From Maylandia zebra (taxonomy: Eukaryota > Chordata > Actinopteri > Cichliformes > Cichlidae), in the NCBI RefSeq assembly GCF_041146795.1, contig NC_135167.1:35663954-35727953 (forward strand): DNA of 64,000 bases, read 5' to 3'. Position numbers and translations under genes: made by a program. The notes beneath the pieces were generated by a model. That model saw only the letters and a list, made by a program, of their open reading frames with translations, did no database searches and was not told the DNA's origin. Positions 36,418-47,696 of this stretch are shown piece by piece; the first letter of the stretch is position 1; each line of letters opens with the position of its first letter.

Positions 36418-38166
36418 TACTCTCCCAGAGTACTCAAAGCACTGTATGTAACATGCCTCATTCACACAAGCACTTCTAAACTCAAATGCAAACTAACCAA
36501 CATTAACGCTCCGATGAACACATCCGAGGGCAACTTCGGGTTAGTGTCTTGCCGAAGGATATTTGGTATGTAGATTAAGGAAGCCAAGGATCGAACCACC
36601 AACACAGCAAATCCAGCATGTCCAAATTAACACTGTCGGATTTGATTTCAACACTATTAAAGTGTCTATATGGGTCCACACCAGAGAGTGTTAATTTAAC
36701 TCTTTTTGGAGAGTTGGTACGTTAACTCTGATTTAGTGTTAAACACCAAATCTGTCTGGAGTTGATAATTTAACACTTGGTGTTAAGAGTTTATATATTA
36801 ACTCTCAAAGAGTATTTTAGTTTAACTACGTAAGAGTTATCTTCTAATTCATTCTAAAAAGCGGGAATTTTACTGTTCTGAACTTCTAGACATTTCTTTT
36901 GGAAATAAACATTTACTAAAAAGACGCAATGGTTTTTGAAAAACATTTATTCTGAACTGTGCACCACAATTTCAAAACATTATCTGAAAGATGTAACAGT
37001 GTACATGTTCTCACTTTCATTAGAATTTTGTTTATCAAAAGGTCTGACATGGTAAATGCAAATAACAGCATTCTCATCACTTATTTCTTCAATACAATAT
37101 GCATGTCCTTCATTCATCACTTTGTGGAACTTCAACGCACTTCTGCTCTCCCCCATATTCCATCTTCACAAGCATATCCTGCGCGGAGATTGAATAAAAA
37201 TTTGTTGACACTAATTAATGGCACAAATAATCCAGTAAACAATTGCAGCACAGTAAAAAAAAAAAAAAAAAAAGGAATCCTCTTTGAGTCATTACTTGTG
37301 TAAAGTATTTTCCCAAAAGACAAGGACACAGGCAACAGGTAATACTTAACTAAATGTAAAACCGCAACCTTTTTCATTTTTACCTAAACCGTGTGCACAA
37401 AACTCTGGAGGGATCTATGCTAACGTAGAACCCAGTCAGGACGCCTGCTACTGCTTTTTGCTCGTTTGTTTGTTTTTATGGGCGATCGTTTTCAGGCTTC
37501 AAGTAGCACCATTATACCAACATTTCACATTCTAGACATTGTTTTAGGTGTATTTGACCAAAAGTTTGACTGAAAATTCACATGCAAGCTTTTTTTCAAG
37601 GCTGTGGTATTTGCCCGCAAACGATACCTTTCAGCTAGCTAAAACAGAATATTATGCTATCAGCGAGCAACATGGCTAATGCCTTTCACACAGCTTTGTC
37701 TCAACTCCAAAGAGCCACAGAAGTAAAAGCTAATAATAATAATTGAAACAATCTTTGAAAAAATGACTTACCAAGCATGGCAAACAACTCAAATATGTAG
37801 AGCAAAATGTTCTGAAACGGCTTCACTTCAGCTTCGATTGGAGCCGTGCTGGGGGCGGAGTCTGTGAATTTACTCTGTTGGTGTCATAGCCCCTGTAGGA
37901 GTTCAGAGTTAAGAGGTCAAGAGTTAATGTTTCCATTGTAACACCTCCAGATTTGACATAGAAACACTCATTTTTAACACTCGATTTTAACTACTATCAT
38001 TTTACACCTCAGAGTTACATTAAAAGAATGTGACTCTGCTTAGAGTAAAATTAACTCTACTTTTGCAAGAAGACTATTAACACCAAAACATTTAACACTT
38101 TTGAATTTGCTGTGAACCTTCCAATCAGTAGCTGATCTGCTCTACCACCTGAGCCACAGCCACCCC
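36418..38166 (-). mobile_element. tRNA-derived SINE, split by an insertion
   Basis: The SINE body and B-box side lie at about 36418-36602, and the tRNA head (A-box side, GCTCAGGTGGTAGAGC on the minus strand) lies at 38115-38166. Removing 36603-38114 restores the order seen in the uninterrupted copy at 1523-1822. The SINE therefore predates the insertion. Confidence 0.8.
36603..38114. mobile_element. 1.5-kb inverted-repeat DNA element nested in SINE
   Basis: The 1512-bp insert starts CACAGCAAAT and ends ATTTGCTGTG, a perfect 10-bp terminal inverted repeat. It is flanked by AA on both sides (36601-36602 and 38115-38116), perhaps a 2-bp target duplication. Subterminal TTAACACT/AGAGTTAA motifs recur many times at both ends (for example 36640-36840 and 37900-38095). 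No transposase gene is visible. The superfamily is not assigned. Confidence 0.75.
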
Positions 38167-38934
38167 GATTTTTTTCCTGTTTATTTGTTACTTCTGCACA
38201 GTACTCTAAAACAATCAACTGAATGTGGTGTGTCAATATATATGAAGGTTTTACAGTGTACATTTTTTTGTGTGAGAGAGATTTTTGTGATACATATAAT
38301 AACTCCCATATCACAGATTAAGTCAGTCAGGTTGGTTACCAGAGAGGAACTGGGAATTTTATCCCTGAGAGGAACAGTTGACATGCACTGAAACGGGCTA
38401 CTTCTCCAAACAAAAGATTTAAAAAGTCACCTGATATCAGACAGACTTGTCCACAGTCTGAGTTTGAAGACAAATACTACAGACAACATAAAATCAGACC
38501 CAGCAAGGTTAACAGTAAATGGGCAATGTTGACAATAATTAATTGGCAGCCTTAAATCATTGTCTACTCAAGAAAAATAAAGCACTGGGGAAAAGAAATG
38601 TACAAATATATGCGCATATCCAGAATCCACGAAATGACATATACTAGCATTAAATTAGATCTGTGACCACGTTTTCAATTTGCATCACATTTACAAGAAA
38701 TCAACTTAGCTCTTTTTTAAAGAACTCACCTATTTTTTTCTCTACTGCCACCTGCTGGTAAGAAGGAAAACTTTGCAAACTAGATAAATGGATAAGTAAT
38801 ATGCTTATTCTTAAATATGTAATATGCAATGCTGCATTGTGATGAAAGTAGTATCTGGGTTCAGTTATGTTTTAAAACATTTAAATGAGCAACATTTGCC
38901 GGGAAAGTGTGCTTTGTGAAGCAAAACCCTCTCT

Positions 38935-39835
38935 CATTAGGAACAGGATGACGTAGGTGGGAACGAGGCTTGCGAGGTTCTGGAAGGTCTGCGGTAGAAG
39001 ACGAGGTACAAACAGCAGCGCATACTGTTTAGCATTTGATTTCAATTCTTTAAAGTAACTAATTGTAGGCCTATAAAAAGAGAGCAAGAGAGATTTTCAT
39101 TACAAATCTGAATCGCCAAGTTGATGTTGTTAAATGGTCGTTTGTCCAAGTAGCGCTGCGTGCCCCGAAAACATATTTATATAAACATACATATAAAATA
39201 AAATAAAAATAGAACATTTATGAGGCTTGAGAGGTTTGATTTAAAAAAAGAAAACTGACTCAGACATATGAGACATAAAAAATACTTTCGTTGCATTGTT
39301 GTTTGACTGTGAGCTAGTGGTTTTTTCCTGCCTTCACACAGACCCAAGTCCACATTCTGTACAAACCACACTCACCAGACAGGGTAGCCCAAGAAGTGAC
39401 TGATGACAATGGCTGCCACCGCCCACCAGCGCTGCTTCTCACAGGCATCAAAGAAAACAACGTCCCAGAACATGTGAAGCAGGATGATGGCCATTGTCAT
39501 AAAGGCTGAAAGAGACGTGCAATTTTAACAAATCATGTTCTACATATAAATCTAATATAGTTACACTTTTAACGGCGATTAGTTTTAATGCAACATTTCC
39601 CATAATGCCTTTTAATAACACCACACATAATACATGGACATAATACATTTAGGCTGTGCTCTGTATTGTTTCAGCTAGAAGTCCAAAACTCTGAAAGACA
39701 TACAATTTGTTTGTGGCAGCTGGCTCAAAAGTGAAAGAAAAGAAACAAACACACACACACAATCATTTATTCTCCAAAGTAAAATAAGAATCTCCCTGTC
39801 TGGACTCTGGTTCCAGCAGTGGAAGTAGTTCATCT
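38935..39835 (-). pseudogene. Partial tandem duplicate of aph1b exons 5-6
   Basis: This region is a near copy of 42490-43413, covering the intact gene's exon 5, intron and the start of exon 6. The exon 5 copy (39376-39505) is 130 bp instead of 128, a 2-base gain near its 3' end. It also changes a membrane Gly to Asp (HMFWD). The exon 6 copy (upper end 38988) lacks 9 bases (the codons for PEY-like residues) and loses homology after about ILFLM, replacing the C-terminus with unrelated sequence. Splice signals survive on both copies. Joining the two copied exons creates TGA exactly at the junction, so any transcript using them would stop before the last membrane segment. Confidence 0.85.
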
Positions 39836-42384
39836 TTGGCTGGACACCTGACCCTCGAACATCCAGCGGGACACAAAAGCCTCAGGAGTGAGACTTTTGA
39901 TATTGTTGAGGTGACCCCGGTGTCACTGCCTGCACAGGCTCATATTTGCATTTGAAAGTTGCCTTTTCGGCAGAGGAAACGCTTCCTGAATCTGTCTGTC
40001 TGTTGTCTAACTTTTTTTTTTTTAAAAAGGCCTTTGACTGACCAAAACCCTCTGAGACCCCGGTGAGCTTTGTGTAGCCCAGCCTGGAGGTGTCTGCTTT
40101 CATAAATGGAAACATTACCTGAGGAGCGCAGGAGTGGCAGAATGGAGGAATGTTTTAGGGTGAAACATTAAAAGGTGATTTATCATTTTTCTTTTGTGAT
40201 TAGTCCTTTTAATGACATGAACATACCCACTTTAACAGCTCCTCATCTTTACAAACAAGCAAACTGAAGCATCTGAAGCAAGAAAGGCTTTTTGCTTCAT
40301 CCCTCTCACATTCACTCGCTCACACACGCACAGACATGCACTATATCGGAAACCTGGCGCCTGCTTTGTCCCCTGTAGACTTCTCATTAAAGGTCCAATG
40401 AACTGACCTACTGTTTCTGTATAAACTTAAAAGAAAATGGCTGCTGTCTGGTCTTTCTTATTACTTTTTGATTATTTTTGACCAAACAAGGCTAGTTAAA
40501 CACCCTCTGATGTTATTATACATGTTAATGTTCATTACTTTGAATGCTGTTTTCAAGTGGTATTTCCCACCAGATTCTCCTGCGAAACAGAACCAAAGTT
40601 TGAAATCTTTAAATGACTGTATATATAAGTAGTCTAAACCACTGCACAAGTTTAGTTTCAGACAATTTATTTCTGCTCTTGGCTCTGTGTGATGTCAGAG
40701 CTCTGGCTGTGATCACAAAAGCCTCATTGGCTCAAACTGTCTGTTTAATATGAGTAACCAATCAGGGGGGAGGGGGGGTGGGAAGCTGGGTTAACGCAAG
40801 GGGGAGGAGCCAAAATCCTTGTTTCAGACAGTAGATGAAGTACAGAAATTGGTATCATGCAAAGTTGCTCTAGTAGAGTGAAAGAAAAGAAACAAAGAGG
40901 AGAAATTTGTCATAAAATATCCTATTTAAGCAGAAATCTTTGGTGTGAACATGTGCTTGGTTTTTGGAGTTGGCAGTAAAGGAAAACTGAAAATCTTTAG
41001 TTTCTTTTTATACTAATCAGACAATTTTAAATATATTTTACACAGTCACTAGTGAATAATCATGGGCACCTGTAAAACACCTGTTAAAAAAACAATAGCT
41101 TAATTAATCAATTGATATAAAGAATGACAGGAATATCATTTTTTATTATTATTCCTTTAGTCATTGAAGTATTGTACACACTTAAAACCTATCCAACAAT
41201 GGTGATAAAAGGAAATGCAACCTTCTAGAAATAAACAAGAAATTTAAAGTTAACTTAATGCAGAGGGAGAGCTGAATGTGTTTTACAATATGAAGTAAAA
41301 ACTGAAAGTGAGCACACAATAATTTCTTTCCCCATTTCTTGGATATAACTCACAAAAGAAACACTTCTCTTTGAATTACAGTAGGATTAAACAGCATGAC
41401 ATCATGAAGGTAAGAGTTATTGCAGGATTGTTCTATCAGTTTCAGCCTGGTGTACCAACTGACCAGCTAACAGGCTCATCTCCACCTATAAGACTACACC
41501 AAATCACATTTTGTCATGTAGCAAAGTGCCAAAACAAGGCAGAAAAGTAATGAACTCAATGCAAACATGGATACAATTTACATCTCTAATGTACCTCCCA
41601 TCCTTGGGAGACACAGCAGACAGAATCTACAAATACAAAAGATGATCAAAAACAAAATCAGGCACAGAAACAAAATGTTTGTAAATAATTCTTTATCCTA
41701 AATCCTTGCACTCATAAGAACAACCAAAACACACAAGGACAAACAACAAAAGAAACTATTTTGTTTGATTTAGATTCTCTACTTTCTATTTGCTCAAGGG
41801 TCTATTACGTCAAGATTACTGACTGACTGATGACTGATTACAAACAATTAGTAATCATTAGCAAGTGCATTTAGAATCAAACGCAGGTTCATATTCAGAC
41901 CACAGACAGCATATCGCACCTTGAAGAAAGGTTTTAATATTTACACATTAGGGAATTCAAAAATGCATAATTATATACACATTTTCTTTAGAAATAATAA
42001 AACACTAGGAAAGATTTGAAGCATCTGAGAGTATGTATAAAGAGTGCTGCTGCTTTAAGCCCCCAATCTAAAGTATCTTCTGTGGGTTTGTTTTTTCTTA
42101 CAGTGCAGACCACAAAAAGGGCACACAGTTAGCCAAAATGGATATGTTATACTGTTGAATAAAAACCTTTTCCAAGCTGGACTGGAATCAAAACGATCTC
42201 CCATCTTTGTTCCCACAAAACCTTTTAAATGTTTTAACGCTTAAGATGATGAAAGTCTCAAATCAAATAGCAGATTTAACAGGGTTAACACTCCTTCCTC
42301 ACTGTGTCCAATGTGTGTGTGTGTTTGTGTGGGATCTCTGTGATCCTTGTATAAAGAGTCCTGCACACTGCTAGGTGTGCTGCG

Positions 42385-43413
42385 TTATCTAGGCCTGTGG
42401 TTGGCAAGAAGCAAGTCCTTGTCTTTGCAGGTGAGGCAGAGTTTGAGGTTCTTGAGCGAGCCGCCGGCGGAGTAGAACGCCCAGACACCCATTAGGAACA
42501 GGATGACGTAGGTGGGAACAAGGCTTGCGACGTACTCAGGGTTCTGGAAGGTCTGCGGTAGAAGACGAGATAAAAAAACATCAGTGGACACTGTTTAGTA
42601 TTTTATCTCAATTCTTTAAAGTAACTAATTGCAGGCATATAAAGAGAGAGCAAGAGAGACTTTCATTACAAATCTGAGTCGCCAAGTTGATGTTGTTAAA
42701 TGGCCGTTTGTCCAAGCACCGTCGTGTGCCCCGAAAACATGACTCTTATTTACTATAAGATACTATAATATACTATAATAAAATAAAAAGAGAAGATTTA
42801 TGAGGCTTGAGAGGTTTGATTTAAAAAAAAAAAAGAAAACTGACTCAAGACATTTAAGACATAAAAATACTTTCCTTGCATAGTTTTTGACTGTGAGCTC
42901 TTGTTAGTGTTTTTTCCTGCCTTCACATAGACTCAAGTCCACATTCCGTACAAACCACACTCACCAGACAGGAGACCAAGAGGTGACTGATGACAACGGC
43001 TGCCACCGCCCACCAGCGCTGCTTCTCACAAGCATCAAAGAAAACAACGCCCCAAAACATGTGAAGCAGGATGATGGCCATCGTCATGAAGGCTGAAAGA
43101 GACGTGCAATTTTAACAAATCATGTTCTACATATAAATCTAATATAGTTACACTTTTAACGGCGATTAGTTTTAATGCAACATTTCCCAGAATGCTTTTT
43201 AATAAGACCACACAATAGAACATAATACATTTATTCTGTGCTCTGTATTGTTTCAGCTAGAAGTCCAAAACTCTGAAATACATAGTTTTTTTGTGGCAAC
43301 TGGCTCAAAAGTGAAAGAAAAAACAAAAACAAAGACACAATCATTTATACTCCAAAGTAGAATAAGAATCTCCCCGTCTGGACTCTGGTTCCAGCAGTGG
43401 AAGTAGTTCATCT

Positions 43414-43493
<80 letters not shown>

Positions 43494-46400
43494 GAGAACA
43501 CAAGAAAGAAAAAGGTTTTACGAATCTATGGACTCGCTCAACGGCAGAAACGTAAAGGTTTTTGACAATAAAATAAACAACAAACAAAAAACAAGTACAT
43601 GCTAATTGTTACCTGAGGACAGGAAGTAGTGCTGCGAGTCTCCATGGATCCCCACAGTCCCCGGCCCTGCTGAGTCAGCCAGGATGTTCACCACAGAGAA
43701 CGCTCCGCTCATGAAGCCGAAGCCGAGACCTGAAACTGAGACAAAAGAATGAGAAGACAGCTGAGACATAAGAAAGACTGTGCGATGCTAATCCCAAAGC
43801 AAATTCGGCACTATGCAAGATGAATGGCCTTGAGGCGACTTATGTTGTGATTTGGCGCTATATAAATAAAATTGAATTGAATTGAATTGAATGGTCCCTT
43901 ATCACAGGAATTACATTGTAAAAATAACCCGCGATAGGTGAAGTCCACAAAGTAGCCAATTTCATTTTTTTCACAATTATTATAGATGTTTTAAGGCTGT
44001 AACACTCCTCACTAGACACTTTAGACAGTTTTCTCAGACAGGCATGAACATTTTTCTCTCTTGTTTAAACACCCTCAAAATTCAAACCTTCATAGAAAAA
44101 TAAGTCCAGTATTGTAGAATGAAACCAAAGATCAAACCCTGTTTCAGGTCCAGAACATGGGAATAGAGCAGCTGCCAGAGAATTCAACATTAATGAATCA
44201 ATGGTGGAAGAATGACTTGAGTAAAGTTTGACTTATCTGACTGTTTTGTTTTACTTAATGCACCTCATAATGCAGTGTGCCTTATGGTCCGAAAAATATG
44301 GTAACTTCTATCTTCCCTTAGCATGTCCAGAAGTCCAACTTTTTGTGCTATGGTTACCATCTTCCTCTGCCTTTTGGGTGCTACCACAGGTGCCTTTGAC
44401 GGTGCAAAACGTTTCATTAACATTGTTGTTTGTTGGGGAGAAAATTTACAAACATACAGTACAGTACTTCAGAGTCACACTGCAAGCGATCAAAGATTTA
44501 TGTAAATTCGACAAGCTGGAGACATTCTGTACTGTACAGGAGACACAGCACAGAGGAGATTGATTGACAATGGTCTACGGCCAATCAGGATGCAGAACAC
44601 AATGTGCTGCTTAAAAAAAAACCTGCAAAATTGCACCAAAGAAAATCCACGAAACAGCGCACCGCATTATAGCTAGGGACCACTAGGGCTGTTCGATATC
44701 GTCTATCGTTTGATTTTACGCTATCGTTTGTTTCATGGTGTCGCCTAATAAAATGTTTACGGCAATATTTTTTTCATTGTTTTGATGGTCACTGTTGTGG
44801 CTATATTCATTTCTTAAAGTTCTCTCTTTCTCTTATATTTAATATAACCACACTACGCACGGACAAGCGCCTGTTTTAATGCTTTGTCGTTAGCAACAAC
44901 GACGGTAGCACTTTCACAGTTTGTGCTCATATGATATACGGCCAAAGGTTTCGATCCACACCTCTTAACATCTGAATACAGGTGTGTAAAATCAAGCATC
45001 TTTCCATGAAGTCTCGCTTTACAAATGTTTGTGAAACAAGGGGTCACTCTAAAGAGCTCACTGAACTAGAGTGTAGCAATGTAGTAGAATATGATCATTG
45101 TAAATAGTCTGTTTGTGAAATTTCCCCATAGATATTTTATGATCACTAAGTGGCATTGCAGAGCTCCAATCCTCCCCATTAAAACCACTGATATTGACAT
45201 CAGCACAAACACTGTGCTGGAAGCTTCAAGGTATGGGTCTATATGGCTGAGCAGCTCCTATAGCTATAATATGCATGTGGTCCAGTGCTTTTGTCCATAC
45301 AGTGCATTTGCCATTTTTATGCTAATGTTTCTTGTATATTTAAAAAAAATTTTTTACAGAATAGTACAAAAGTGAGTTTTAAAACCAAAAACAAACAATG
45401 ATAAAGTTGTAAAGAGGTAACCAGTGCTCAATGTTCTGTCTTCTGGCAGAATCGTGGGTGAATGAATATGCTACCAGTAGGTGATATGAAGCACAGAAGA
45501 TGATGTGCAGACTAAGTGTACCATAGGCCAGCTGTCGGATGGAGATGGGCATGGTCTCCTCCTGGCTGAGAGTGAGGAGGCCTTCATTTGCTTTCCTGCA
45601 GGAAAACACACACACAGAGTTTTGGTTCTGAGTCTCACTGTGTGCTACAGAACATGAATAGAAAATATGTCAGTTATGAAAGTATGTCATTTAGTGGAAG
45701 ATGATCTGAGATGAACAATGAAAATTGTACAAGTTCACACTGAAGAGTGTGAAACTGAGACAACTGAGACAGACACTCATCAAGGGACAACAACGATACA
45801 GTGCAGAATTCAGAGGTCATGCTTTAATATTTCTTAGTTAAATAAATAATAAATAGTGAATACGTGTTGAGGAAGTTGAAGTATGGGCTTTCAGCTCTTC
45901 TAGTAAGAAACAGTTCTCTGGAGTCACACTATATAAAGTATAAAACAGTTAAACATGGTGGCGGCCACTTACTTTAGTAGCTTGTAGTAAGCGAAGCGGA
46001 AGGTTTCCTGTAAGAGCACAGACAGCACCACGCCAAAGATGAGCAGGCCTTTCTGCTGAGCCGCGCTCTCTTTATTACTGATCTGAACCGAGATGAACCA
46101 CACCAGGGAGGAGAACAGCAGCGACACCAGCCAGAAAAATGCCCTGAAAGAATGAGAACAAAGAAAACAGATATTACCCACACTGCTATCTCAAAGCTTC
46201 TGGGCTCACAGCAATTCCAGCATTGCTGTGAGCCCAGAAGCCTGACTCCTTTATTTTTTCAACAGTTCTATTTGCGAGGGTCAGCCAATTAAATGAAAGT
46301 AAAGGGAGGGTTAAGAAAAAAATACTTCCAGACTGAGGAGGAACTGAGGAGCAGCACCGAAGTGATAGCACAATCAGGATTATCTTGAGATACCAGAGGA

Positions 46401-47210
46401 CTATTTAGTTACTTTTACTTCAAATAGCAAGAATTAATTGACCATAACAAGGAGACAAAGTGTCAACGAACACAAACGTAACGTCACGGCACTTTTACAA
46501 ATTAACCGGTAAGATGTATGTTATCAATCAACAACCACAATTATGATCACAAGCTTATATCTCACTTAGGTCAAGACCGTATCTGAACCCTATAACACTA
46601 CAATAGCAATGAATTATTTCAAAAGCCAATCCACCATAGTGCTAACTAACTACGTGTGTGTATACAGCCACCTTTTACTGACATAAGTCGTCAGCATCCT
46701 CCAATATCTGCAAGATCCATAAGAAACAAAACTAATAAAAGTCCCTCAGGCTCTCATTAAGCTAGCTCTTTCCTATCTTTGGGTGGCTAATATCAGGCAT
46801 TGCTGGGGCTTTAAAACTTTAAAAGGTCGGTGTATTTATGAAGCTGTGTAAATCGGAATGTGGTGACGTATGGCTAAAGAAAAAAACCAGCAAAGTGTAA
46901 GACCATAATACCAGAGAATAGAAGCTAATGATAGCACATCAGCTAAGAAACGAAACGATCGGTTAGCTAGTAAGCTAACACTGTCTAAAGGTTGGGATTT
47001 ATTCAATATAACGTGGCAGTAGCATCTGTAATTACCAAATTATTATATATTTAAGTCAATTGCCGTCCGTTATGACCAGTGAATGTTTAACTCTCACCCT
47101 GCTATGAGGAAAATGACTCTCAGCGGCTCCCGGGAAATGGTAAACAGGAACAACGCGATGGCTGGGCCGAAGGCGATAAAGGTGCAGCCGAAAAACACCG
47201 CCGCTGTCAT
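42385..47210 (-). CDS. aph1b: gamma-secretase subunit APH-1B
   Basis: Aph-1 is the multi-pass scaffold of gamma-secretase, holding nicastrin and presenilin in endomembranes and the plasma membrane. Six exons are complete: 47210-47098, 46143-45973, 45595-45522, 43735-43613, 43092-42965 and 42552-42385. Together they are 777 bp, 258 residues plus TAA. The start is MTAAVFFGCTFIAFGPAIAL. The GxxxGxxxG motif of membrane segment 4 falls at G122, G126 and G130, and the conserved membrane histidines at H171 (ILLHMFW) and H197 (VISHLL). The C-terminus, LKLCLTCKDKDLLLANHRPR, is of the APH1B rather than the APH1A type. The exon 3 donor is GTACAC, which is weak. Exons 5 and 6 have a defective duplicate downstream. 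Confidence 0.95.
42490..43413 (-). repeat. Parent copy of the aph1b exon 5-6 duplication
   Basis: This segment of the intact gene is the counterpart of 38935-39835 in the same orientation, about 3.5 kb away. Similarity stops at CATTAGGAAC on one side and at AGTAGTTCATCT on the other, where this copy runs into a long GT microsatellite. Confidence 0.85.
43413..43491. repeat. (GT)n microsatellite
   Basis: About 38 uninterrupted GT units lie in the aph1b intron between exons 4 and 5, at one breakpoint of the duplication. Confidence 0.95.
43820..43893 (+). mobile_element. LINE 3' tail fragment
   Basis: CTTGAGGCGACTTATGTTGTG, GATTTGGCGCTATATAAATA and repeated GAATT units are the terminal part of the common teleost LINE tail. 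It lies in an aph1b intron. Confidence 0.65.
44258..44675. repeat. Probable inverted-repeat DNA element in aph1b intron
   Basis: The left part has CACCTCATAATGCAGTGTGC and CCTTATGGTCCGAAAAATAT. The right part has CAGCGCACCGCATTATAG, a rough inverted match to the left end. This resembles MITE ends common in fish. The boundaries are approximate. Confidence 0.4.
46196..46241. repeat. Perfect 20-bp stem hairpin
   Basis: GCTTCTGGGCTCACAGCAAT is followed after six bases by its exact reverse complement. It lies in aph1b intron 1, about 50 nt before the exon 2 acceptor in transcript direction. Confidence 0.9.
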
Positions 47211-47339
47211 TTTGGTTCTGAGGAAGGGTAATTCAGCGTCTTAAAGCGGTTGGTTTTGCTCTATTTACAGGTATTTATCTGGAAATATTAGAAAGAAAGC
47301 AGCCCTCTGTTGCCAGTACTGATTTACTTCCACAACCAG

Positions 47340-47385
47340 TGTATCACAGGGTTTTCGTGACGTCGCGTATTCTCACGTGACCGAC
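47340..47385. promoter_or_regulatory. aph1b upstream elements: CRE-like and palindromic E-box
   Basis: A CRE-like TGACGTC (47358-47364) and a palindromic TCACGTGA E-box (47373-47380) lie about 150-170 bp upstream of the aph1b start codon in a locally CpG-rich stretch. Such sites bind CREB/ATF and bHLH-ZIP factors (USF, MiT/TFE) in general. Use here is inferred from position. Confidence 0.45.
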
Positions 47386-47696
47386 AACCCTACCAAAAAA
47401 AAAAAAAAAAACTTTATTAATAATGAGCTGGACGGATTTAGAAAACATTTTTTCAGCTGCTTTTCAACACTTCTGTCTCATTTCTTGCTCTTGGAATTCA
47501 TAAAACGAGTTCACCTCGATTTATACGCATGCGGAACATTCACAGCCTGTGCTCTTTATCAGCCTGTTTGCATTTGTCAAATTACATTCATTAAATACAT
47601 CAGAACACCACTGGATTTATTCTTTTTTATTTATTTAAAAAAGGGACTTCTGGCAAATCTTGGCAGTGGTGAACTGCAGAAAAAACATGCTGACAT

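Larger units (their letters stand above)
34321..42384. other. Intergenic DNA between otog and aph1b
   Basis: No intact gene was seen. It holds the otog promoter-side CpG region, a 21-base G run (34979-34999), a short dispersed repeat (about 35927-36020), a SINE split by a 1.5-kb inverted-repeat element (36418-38166) and the partial aph1b duplicate (38935-39835). The part near 42384 may be aph1b 3' UTR; the UTR end is not determined. Confidence 0.6.

Noticed and set aside
38881..39648. A second intact aph1 gene
   Set aside because: Only the last two exons are present, with a 2-base gain, a 9-base loss and a replaced C-terminus. No copies of exons 1-4 were seen nearby.
43417..43605. Open frames through GT/CA microsatellites (also 50483-50683, 50785-50988, 57481-58145)
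   Set aside because: They are Cys-Val or His-Thr dipeptide artefacts of dinucleotide repeats.
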